From CAZIGM01 sp964538675 (GTDB taxonomy: Bacteria > Bacillota > Bacilli > Tepidibacillales > Tepidibacillaceae), in NCBI GenBank assembly GCA_964538675.1, contig CAZIGM010000024.1:1-28905 (forward strand): a stretch of 28,905 nt of DNA, read 5' to 3'. The translations under genes were made by a program, and so were the position numbers. How positions within the stretch are numbered: position 1 is the first letter of the stretch; each line of letters starts with the position of its first letter. Below, one piece after another: positions 22,615 to 28,905 of this stretch. The notes under the pieces are model-generated. The model saw only the letters and a list, made by a program, of their open reading frames with translations, searched no databases and had not been told where the DNA came from.

Positions 22615-23889
22615 TTATGAGATTTTTTCAATACCACCCATATACTTTCTTAATACTTCTGGTATAGTTACACTTCCATCTTCTTGTTGATAATTCTCTA
22701 ATATTGCTGCTACTGTTCTTCCTATTGCTAAGCCAGACCCGTTTAATGTATGTACAAATTCCGGCTTATCATTTTTGCTTCTTCTAAATTTTATATTAGC
22801 TCTCATTGCTTGAAATGATTCAAAATTACTTATTGAAGATATTTCTCTATATGTATCGTAACTTGGTAACCAAACCTCTAAATCATATTTCTTTGCCGCT
22901 GTAAAACCTAAATCTGCTGTACACATATTAAGAATTTGATATGGTAAATTTAATAATTGCAATACCTTTTCAGCATCACTAACCAATTTTTCTAATTCTA
23001 AATATGAATCCTCAGGTTTAACAAATTTAACCAATTCTACTTTATTAAACTGGTGTTGTCTAATTAATCCTCTTGTATCTCTGCCGGCCGACCCTGCTTC
23101 AGATCTAAAACAAGCACTAAAAGCAGCATAATATTTTGGTAAAACACTATTATCGAGTATTTCATCACGATGAATATTAGTTACAGGAACCTCAGCTGTA
23201 GGAATAAGAAAATAATCTGTTTCCTGTAATTTAAAAGCATCTTCTTCGAATTTGGGTAACTGTCCTGTTCCAATCATGCTATTCCTATTTACTATATATG
23301 GTGGTAATATTTCTTCATAACCGTGAACATCAACATGTAAATCCAACATAAAGTTAATTAGTGCTCTTTCTAATCTTGCCCCAAGGCCCTTATAAAATAC
23401 AAATCTTGAACCAGCTACTTTTGCAGCGTTTTCAAAATCAAGTATCCCTAATTTCTCAGCTACCTCATAATGCGGTTTAGGATTAAAATCAAATTTTGGC
23501 TTTTCTCCCCATAGGCGACTAACAACATTGTCATCTTCAGATTTTCCAACTGGCACACTTTCATGTGGTATATTTGGAATTTTCAACATTATATCATTTA
23601 TTTGTCTCTCATATTCCCTGATATTGTCATCAATATCTTTTATCTTATCGCCTACTTCTCTCATTTTTATTATAAGATTTTCTGCATCTTCACCAGCTTT
23701 CTTTAAGCTTGCAACTTCTTTAGAAACATTATTTCTTACGTTTTTCAATTGTTCTACTTCTTTTAACGAATCTCTTCTTTTTAGATCTAATACTGTGAAA
23801 TTATCAATCTCATTAATTTTTTCATTACGATTTTCTAAAGCAATTTTTACTTCTTCTAAATTATTTCTTAACAATTTAATGTCTAACAT
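22615..23889 (-). CDS. serS: Seryl-tRNA synthetase
   Basis: This class II synthetase charges tRNA-Ser, whose genes with CGA and UGA anticodons lie nearby, and also serves the Sec pathway where present. The 424-aa product has the N-terminal two-helix coiled-coil arm (about 28-105) that grips the long variable arm, motif 2 FRSEAGSAGRDTRGLIRQHQ, and motif 3 LNGSGLAIGRTVAAILENYQ. AGGAGGG precedes ATG 23889 at 8 nt. It is controlled by a T-box leader, with a short repeat copy between terminator and start. Confidence 0.97.
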   Translation of the reverse strand: MLDIKLLRNNLEEVKIALENRNEKINEIDNFTVLDLKRRDSLKEVEQLKNVRNNVSKEVASLKKAGEDAENLIIKMREVGDKIKDIDDNIREYERQINDIMLKIPNIPHESVPVGKSEDDNVVSRLWGEKPKFDFNPKPHYEVAEKLGILDFENAAKVAGSRFVFYKGLGARLERALINFMLDLHVDVHGYEEILPPYIVNRNSMIGTGQLPKFEEDAFKLQETDYFLIPTAEVPVTNIHRDEILDNSVLPKYYAAFSACFRSEAGSAGRDTRGLIRQHQFNKVELVKFVKPEDSYLELEKLVSDAEKVLQLLNLPYQILNMCTADLGFTAAKKYDLEVWLPSYDTYREISSISNFESFQAMRANIKFRRSKNDKPEFVHTLNGSGLAIGRTVAAILENYQQEDGSVTIPEVLRKYMGGIEKIS

Positions 23890-23910
23890 TTTTATTTCCC
23901 TCCTATCTTA

Positions 23911-23951
23911 ATAAAGCCGAACTTTGTTCAAATAGGGTTTTATCTAGAAAA
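23911..23951. repeat. Intergenic hairpin repeat, copy D (short, degenerate)
   Basis: ATAAAGCCGAACTTTGTT matches the 18-nt start of copies A-C with one or two changes, followed by CAAATAGGGTTTTATCTAGA, similar to the next part of copy C. The middle and far end are missing. As at metG, it lies between a T-box terminator and the gene, 21 nt from the serS start codon. Confidence 0.75.
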
Positions 23952-23957
23952 CAAAAA

Positions 23958-23987
23958 ACACTCATCCCCTATAAAAAGGGACGGTGT
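23958..23987 (-). terminator. T-box-controlled terminator of the serS leader
   Basis: On the minus strand, ACACCGTCCCT pairs with AGGGGATGAGTGT (with G-U pairs and a small irregularity) around a T-rich loop, followed by six T residues. Confidence 0.9.
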
Positions 23988-24196
23988 TCGCCGCGTTGCC
24001 ACCCTAATTGCCTAATAATAATTATAGACCACTTATTTAATAACGGTTAATCTCCGTGTTTTCTTACTATGTTCAGAAAACCACTCAGGAATTGATTCTT
24101 TAGGTTAATTGATCGGTTTTCACCAAAACACCGACTCTCTAAAACAATTAATTCCTAAATACTATCTTCCATCATTGCTTTTAATATTTTAATAAT
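23958..24196 (-). promoter_or_regulatory. T-box riboswitch leader of serS (serine, UCA specifier)
   Basis: On the minus strand, the leader shows AGTA in the 5' specifier-loop strand, AGAGAGTCGGTG (distal stem I), the specifier context GAA-UCA-A with UCA at 24093-24095, and the T-box AGGGTGGCAACGCG (23992-24005). UCA matches tRNA-Ser(UGA), encoded at 22378. Terminator and antiterminator arms follow. Confidence 0.95.
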
Positions 24197-24202
24197 ATTT
24201 AT

Positions 24203-24211
24203 TATATCAGA
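24203..24211 (-). promoter_or_regulatory. Extended -10 promoter of the serS leader
   Basis: TGATATAAT on the minus strand is an exact TGnTATAAT extended -10. The -35 region is weak, as common for this class. It lies just after the pdxT stop, and predicts a start near 24196. Confidence 0.65.
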
Positions 24212-24234
24212 TTTTACCCTTATATTGGTATCAT

Positions 24235-24819
24235 TTAATTATTTATATACATATATTCATTCACCATATTAATAAAATACCCATGCATCCTAGAATCATC
24301 CGTTAACTCAGGATGAAAGGCTGAACACAATAAATGTCCTTGTCTAGCTGCAACTATTTTATTTTCATATTTTGCTAAGATTTTAACATTTTCACTTACC
24401 TCTATTATGTAAGGTGCTCTAATAAAAACGGCTCGAAAATCTTTTGCAATTCCATCTACTTCTATATCAACTTCAAAACTTTCCTTTTGTCTTCCAAAGC
24501 CATTTCTTTCTGCTGTAACATCCATTAGTCCAAGATTGCTTTCGTTCAATGCACTTATTTCTTTAGCTAAAATAATTAATCCTGCACAAGTTCCAAATAT
24601 AGGCTTCTTTTGTTGACTAAATTCATTTATCGCTACATCAAAGCCATATTTTATCATTAATTTTCCTATTGTTGTGCTTTCACCACCAGGTATTATTAAT
24701 CCATCTATATCTTTTAATTGCTCATTTTTTTTTACAGCTAGACCTTCATGCCCAATTTGTTCAATTAATTTTATATGTTCCTTTATAGCACCTTGTAAAG
24801 CTAATACCCCAATTTTCAT
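24235..24819 (-). CDS. pdxT: Pyridoxal 5'-phosphate synthase glutaminase subunit PdxT
   Basis: PdxT hydrolyses glutamine and channels ammonia to PdxS for PLP synthesis by the ribose-5-phosphate route. The 194-aa product has GVLALQGAIKEH, PGGESTTIG, the nucleophile Cys78 in FGTCAGLI, and the His/Glu pair of SAFHPEL near residue 170. RGAPYI is RAPYI here, as in the family. It follows pdxS by 7 nt; the ribosome binding site is weak (purine-rich AAGAAGAAG), so translation may be coupled to pdxS. Confidence 0.96.
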   Translation of the reverse strand: MKIGVLALQGAIKEHIKLIEQIGHEGLAVKKNEQLKDIDGLIIPGGESTTIGKLMIKYGFDVAINEFSQQKKPIFGTCAGLIILAKEISALNESNLGLMDVTAERNGFGRQKESFEVDIEVDGIAKDFRAVFIRAPYIIEVSENVKILAKYENKIVAARQGHLLCSAFHPELTDDSRMHGYFINMVNEYMYINN

Positions 24820-24826
24820 CTTCTTC

Positions 24827-25711
24827 TTACCAACCTCGTTCAGCCATTCGTTCGTTTTTAGCTAATGAAGATATTTCTATTCCTCTCATTGGATTACCTA
24901 ATCCTTTAGAAAGTTCGGACATCAATTTATAATCATCATAATGAGTTGTTGCTTCTACAATAGCACGTGCGAATTTCTCAGGATTATCTGATTTAAATAT
25001 ACCTGAACCAACAAAAACTCCATCTGCTCCTAACTGCATCATTAATGCAGCATCTGCAGGTGTAGATACTCCTCCAGCGGCGAAGTTAACTACTGGCAAT
25101 TTACCATGTTCATGTATATAAAGTAGCAATTCATAAGGAGCACTAATATTTTTCGCCTCAGCCATTAATTCATCTCGTGACATGCTTTGAACACTGCGAA
25201 TTTGACTCATCATCATTCTCATATGTCTAACTGCTTCAACTATATTTCCAGTCCCTGGCTCACCTTTTGTTCGAAGCATTGAAGAACCTTCACCAATTCT
25301 ACGCAAAGCTTCTCCTAAATCTCTAGCCCCATTTACAAATGGAACCGTAAATTGACTTTTATCTATATGATAGACTTCATCTGCAGGAGTTAAAACTTCG
25401 CTTTCATCTATATAGTCAACTCCCATAGATTCTAATATTCGTGCCTCAACAAAATGTCCGATTCTGGCTTTTGCCATAGCTGGTATTGATACTGAATTCA
25501 TAACCTCTTCAATTATTTTCGGATCTGCCATGCGGGCTACTCCGCCAGCAGCTCTAATATCGGCTGGAACTCTTTCTAGAGCCATAACTGCTACTGCTCC
25601 AGATGCTTCAGCTATTTTTGCCTGTTCGGCATTAACAACATCCATTATTACTCCGCCTTTTTGCATTTCTGCCATACCACGTTTTACGCGTACTGTTCCT
25701 GTTTCAACCAT
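24827..25711 (-). CDS. pdxS: Pyridoxal 5'-phosphate synthase subunit PdxS
   Basis: PdxS condenses ribose 5-phosphate, glyceraldehyde 3-phosphate and ammonia into PLP in a 12-mer of TIM barrels coupled to PdxT. The 294-aa product is very conserved: KRGMAEMQKGGVIMDVVNAEQA, ALERVPADIRAAGGVARMADP, the substrate lysine in IPAMAKARIGHF (near residue 81), a second lysine in MLRTKGEPGTGN, and PVVNFAAGGVSTPADAALMMQL. The start ATG 25709-25711 has AGGAG 8 nt upstream; the upstream GTG (25720) is part of that site. PLP made here would also serve YaaO. Confidence 0.97.
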   Translation of the reverse strand: MVETGTVRVKRGMAEMQKGGVIMDVVNAEQAKIAEASGAVAVMALERVPADIRAAGGVARMADPKIIEEVMNSVSIPAMAKARIGHFVEARILESMGVDYIDESEVLTPADEVYHIDKSQFTVPFVNGARDLGEALRRIGEGSSMLRTKGEPGTGNIVEAVRHMRMMMSQIRSVQSMSRDELMAEAKNISAPYELLLYIHEHGKLPVVNFAAGGVSTPADAALMMQLGADGVFVGSGIFKSDNPEKFARAIVEATTHYDDYKLMSELSKGLGNPMRGIEISSLAKNERMAERGW

Positions 25712-25762
25712 ATGTATCACTCCTATTTATAAACATATTTATTATAAGTCAATTATTTTTAA

Positions 25763-27049
25763 TTAAAAAATATTTTTTATGCTATCAACTATTGTTGAAA
25801 AAACATCGCCAGTTACATTAATTATTTTTCTAAAAAAAAGTCTAATCCAACTAGCCTTTTCTACATCTTCCATTGCAATTAAATCTACTGCTTCTGTAGA
25901 CTTAATAAAATCATTCAAATATTCATAATTATGCTCCCCTAGATAGTCATAAGTTATATGACCAACAGTATCCCCACTATTAATCGGAGCAGTTAATATA
26001 TCATTTATAACAATAGTAGGAACGTATAAATCCTTTTCCCCATTTTTTGCTAAGACCTTAAAGGTATTTTTTGCTGAAACAGATACCTCAGTCTCTTTTC
26101 CCTTTTCTATTGATATTTTTTCAGCACCAATAACTGGTTCCTTAGCATCAACTAGAGTAATCATTTCATAATTAGCAAAACCATAGTCTAATAATTTCTC
26201 TGTTTCGTTAAATCGACTTATTTCACTAATCGCACCAAAAATTACACTTATTAATCTAATATTATCCCTTTTAGCAGTAGCTGTAAAGCAATAGCCAGCT
26301 TGATTTGTATGTCCAGTCTTTAGCCCATCAACTCCCTCATATTCAAAAACCAAACCTGGTAACATAAAATTCCAACTTTTAAATATTACTCCATCGCGAA
26401 ACTCAATACTTGGTTGTCCATTTATCTCTAAACTTTGTGGAAAATCATTTATGAGGTGCCATGCTAAAATTGCAGCATCTCGAGCAGACATAACGTGTTC
26501 TCCATTAATATTTGGTTCATATTCGCCTAACTCATCCGCTGGATAACCTGTGCTCGTTAAAAAATGAGTTTGTTTCATACCAAGTTCTTGAGCTTTATCA
26601 TTCATTAGTTTAACAAATTCTGTTTCAGAATTTGCAATATATTCAGCTAATGCAACCGTTGCGTCATTAGCTGAAGCAACTGCCATTGCATCAAATAATT
26701 CAGCTACCGTATGTTCTTCCCTAGCAACCAAATAAACAGCTGATCCTCCAGAAGAACCTAACCAACCAGCATATTCGCTTGCTATAACATTATCGTTCCA
26801 TTTTAATTTTCCATCATTAATATATTCCAATACTATATACTCTGTCATCATTTTAGTCATACTAGCAGGAGGTAAGGCTAAATCAATATTATTACTATAT
26901 AATATTTTACCTGAATTATTATCAACAAGTATTGCTGTTTTAGCGTTAATATCTAAATCAGGTGCTGCTAGTACAAAATTAAAACTAAATAATGGTATTA
27001 TTAAAGTAGATATCATAAGTCCTATAAATATTTTCCATAATTTGTCCAA
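25763..27049 (-). CDS. dacA: D-alanyl-D-alanine carboxypeptidase (PBP5-type, DacA)
   Basis: DacA trims the terminal D-Ala of peptidoglycan stem peptides on the outer face of the membrane. The product has an N-terminal signal peptide (hydrophobic IFIGLMISTLIIPLFSFNFV, cleavage after VLA-A), the SxxK motif SMTK near residue 64, SAN in AVASANDATVALAEY, and KTG in DGLKTGHTNQAGYCF. A beta-rich C-terminal domain and an amphipathic tail anchor follow. The start is TTG 27047-27049 with GAGGT at 6 nt; the GTG at 27058 lies in that site. The order guaB-dacA-pdxS is as in B. subtilis. Confidence 0.95.
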   Translation of the reverse strand: MDKLWKIFIGLMISTLIIPLFSFNFVLAAPDLDINAKTAILVDNNSGKILYSNNIDLALPPASMTKMMTEYIVLEYINDGKLKWNDNVIASEYAGWLGSSGGSAVYLVAREEHTVAELFDAMAVASANDATVALAEYIANSETEFVKLMNDKAQELGMKQTHFLTSTGYPADELGEYEPNINGEHVMSARDAAILAWHLINDFPQSLEINGQPSIEFRDGVIFKSWNFMLPGLVFEYEGVDGLKTGHTNQAGYCFTATAKRDNIRLISVIFGAISEISRFNETEKLLDYGFANYEMITLVDAKEPVIGAEKISIEKGKETEVSVSAKNTFKVLAKNGEKDLYVPTIVINDILTAPINSGDTVGHITYDYLGEHNYEYLNDFIKSTEAVDLIAMEDVEKASWIRLFFRKIINVTGDVFSTIVDSIKNIF

Positions 27050-27091
27050 TAGAAACACCTCTATTTTAAAAAGCTTTTTTTCGTAGAAAAA

Positions 27092-27111
27092 ATAGGGAAA
27101 TATCTCCCTAT
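27092..27111 (-). terminator. Terminator after guaB
   Basis: On the minus strand, ATAGGGA pairs with TCCCTAT around GATATT, followed by a T-run. Confidence 0.85.
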
Positions 27112-27182
27112 GTAGATAACTTTAACTTGTTACAAAAATTCCTTACTATATATAAAATCAATTACCTTTCCAAAATATTACT

Positions 27183-28646
27183 TTATCTTTCATATATAGA
27201 GTAATTAGGCGATTCCTTTGTAATCTGTACATCATGTGGGTGGCTTTCCCTTAAGCCTGCACCAGTAATTTTAATAAACTGCCCATTATTAATAAGTTCT
27301 TCTATTGTTTTTGCTCCACAATATCCCATTCCTGCGCGTAACCCTCCAACTAATTGATAAAGAGTATCTTCTAATGGACCTTTATAGGCTACTCTGCCCT
27401 CTATACCTTCAGGTACTAATTTTAAACTGTTTTCTTGAAAATATCTATCTTTGCTCCCTGCATTCATCGCACCAATAGATCCCATACCTCTATATACCTT
27501 ATATCTTCTACCTTGATATGTCTCAAAATCCCCTGGACTTTCATCTGTTCCCGCAAGCAAACTACCTAGCATAACTGCATTTGCGCCTGCCGCTATTGCT
27601 TTTGTAATATCACCAGAATATTTAATGCCACCATCAGCTATTATCGCTACTCCATACTTTCTAGCAACAGTTGCACATTCATAAATTGCTGTAATTTGTG
27701 GTAACCCTATTCCAGCAACTACTCTAGTTGTACATATAGAACCTGGTCCAATACCAACTTTAATTATTGAAGCTCCTGCCTCTATTAAATCTTTTGTAGC
27801 GTCTCCTGTTGCAACATTACCTGCAATAATTATTAAATGAGGATATGAATCTCTTATTTTTTTTATGGTATCAATAACACCTTTACTATGCCCATGCGCT
27901 GTGTCAACAACTACAACATCTGTCCCAAACTTAACTAATGCTTCAATACGATCAAACGTATCTCTAGATACTCCTACTGCAGCCCCAACAATTAAACGAC
28001 CGTATTCATCTTTAGCTGAATCAGGAAATTTTATTGCTTTTTCTATATCCTTTATTGTGATAAGTCCCTTTAATTTATTGTATTTATCAATAATAGGCAA
28101 TTTTTCAATTTTATATTTTTGTAATATTTCCTTTGCTTCATCAAGCGTAGTTCCAATTGAGGCAGTAATTAGGTTTTCCTTAGTCATAACTTCTTTTATT
28201 TTAATCGAATAGCTTTCAATAAATCTTAAATCACGATTAGTTATTATTCCTACAAGCTCATTATTATCATTTACAATTGGCACTCCAGAAATTCGATATT
28301 TCCCCATTAATTCTTCTGCATCTAATAATGTATGATCCGGTGATAAAGAAAATGGATTAGTTATAACTCCACTCTCAGAACGCTTAACACGATCAACCTC
28401 TTCTACTTGTTCTTCAATTGACATGTTTTTATGAATTATTCCTATGCCACCTTGCCTTGCCATAGCAATAGCCATTTTTGATTCAGTTACTGTATCCATT
28501 CCAGCACTTAATATTGGTATATTCAAGTGTAGTTTGCTCATCTCAGTTTTAACTTCTACATCCCTTGGCAAAATTTCTGACTTTGCAGGAATCAATAAAA
28601 CATCATCAAATGTTAATCCTTCACGTTTAAACTTTCTATCCCACAT
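27183..28646 (-). CDS. guaB: IMP dehydrogenase
   Basis: GuaB oxidises IMP to XMP with NAD, the committed step to GTP. The 487-aa product has the N-terminal barrel segment GLTFDDVLLIPAKSEILPR, two CBS domains inserted at about residues 95-205 (ITNRDLRF, ITIKDIEKA), the catalytic Cys in GPGSICTTRVVAG near residue 305, and the flap GSKDRYFQ. The C-terminal EGIEGRVAYKGPL is typical. The start ATG follows AGGGAAAAG. It is followed by its own terminator, so it is probably a single-gene transcript. Confidence 0.97.
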   Translation of the reverse strand: MWDRKFKREGLTFDDVLLIPAKSEILPRDVEVKTEMSKLHLNIPILSAGMDTVTESKMAIAMARQGGIGIIHKNMSIEEQVEEVDRVKRSESGVITNPFSLSPDHTLLDAEELMGKYRISGVPIVNDNNELVGIITNRDLRFIESYSIKIKEVMTKENLITASIGTTLDEAKEILQKYKIEKLPIIDKYNKLKGLITIKDIEKAIKFPDSAKDEYGRLIVGAAVGVSRDTFDRIEALVKFGTDVVVVDTAHGHSKGVIDTIKKIRDSYPHLIIIAGNVATGDATKDLIEAGASIIKVGIGPGSICTTRVVAGIGLPQITAIYECATVARKYGVAIIADGGIKYSGDITKAIAAGANAVMLGSLLAGTDESPGDFETYQGRRYKVYRGMGSIGAMNAGSKDRYFQENSLKLVPEGIEGRVAYKGPLEDTLYQLVGGLRAGMGYCGAKTIEELINNGQFIKITGAGLRESHPHDVQITKESPNYSIYER

Positions 28647-28685
28647 AAATCTTTTCCCTGCCTTCTTTTTAATTATAATTATATA

Positions 28686-28714
28686 AGTTTAACAAAGCCA
28701 ATTTTTACTGTCAA
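28686..28714 (-). promoter_or_regulatory. Possible guaB promoter
   Basis: On the minus strand, TTGACA (28709-28714), 17 nt and TAAACT (4/6) at 28686-28691, about 40 nt before the start codon. I see no guanine riboswitch in the upstream sequence that is present (28647-28905). Confidence 0.5.
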
Positions 28715-28905
28715 GAAATCAAAATAATATTAATTTAAAATTTATCTAATACTATTTGTGAATATTAGTTATTAAATAATATGGAGATGTTTATGTGAAT
28801 AAAATCCATTATATATTCTGTGAAAATCCTTATAAAAAAATGTGGGACTACTTTTTATTTTTTGAAAATGAATAAGTATAAAAAATTTCACGATAAAATC
28901 TTGGA

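Overview
The window is a housekeeping segment from a low-GC (about 30% by eye), endospore-forming Gram-positive bacterium, most likely a member of the Clostridia. Three things support this: two T-box leaders, a Bacillus-size SRP RNA, and the sporulation genes bofA and csfB (gin) together with AbrB under Spo0A-type operators. AbrB carries a cysteine-rich C-terminus unlike that of Bacillus subtilis. Almost every gene is on the minus strand. The order guaB-dacA-pdxS-pdxT-serS ... tadA ... SRP RNA-dnaX-ybaB-recR-bofA-csfB-yaaO-tmk-darA-yaaR-holB-ricT-yabA-yabB-GIY/YIG-rsmI-abrB-metG-tatD-rnmV-ksgA is the classical origin-proximal B. subtilis gene order, read here in reverse. The species cannot be determined from this sequence.

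Layout by coordinate: 1-322 is the 5' part of ksgA, whose reading frame stops looking like KsgA near the window edge. 330-3700 holds rnmV, tatD and metG behind a methionine T-box. Between the T-box terminator and metG lie about 450 bases of hairpin-rich repeats. 4499-5779 is an HD-domain phosphohydrolase. 6208-6453 is abrB on the plus strand, with a consensus promoter and Spo0A-box-like sites. 6514-13578 is the rsmI-to-yaaO cluster for translation, nucleotide and replication functions (tRNA and rRNA methylation, YabA, RicT, delta-prime clamp-loader subunit, DarA, thymidylate kinase, PLP decarboxylase). 13827-14594 is a two-gene unit (DUF2089-type regulator plus SHOCT-like protein) behind a consensus promoter with a duplicated 17-mer. 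14943-15440 holds the convergent sporulation genes csfB and bofA. 15686-18282 is recR-ybaB-dnaX. 18416-18997 holds SRP RNA and tRNA-Ser(CGA). 19069-21898 holds uppP, ktrB and tadA. 22246-22469 holds tRNA-Arg(CCU) and tRNA-Ser(UGA). 22615-24235 is serS with a serine T-box. 24235-27049 holds pdxT, pdxS and dacA. 27183-28646 is guaB.

The coding content is conventional; I see no phage, transposase, CRISPR array or new defence system. The most unusual material is non-coding. A family of intergenic repeats (four copies sharing an 18-nt end) sits upstream of metG, the HD gene and serS. In both T-box genes it lies between the T-box terminator and the ribosome binding site. Next to it is a pair of about 50-bp units whose flanks are conserved but whose hairpin stems are unrelated in sequence, each remaining perfectly self-complementary. 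Second in interest are the abrB control region, arranged much like that of B. subtilis, and the DUF2089/SHOCT pair.
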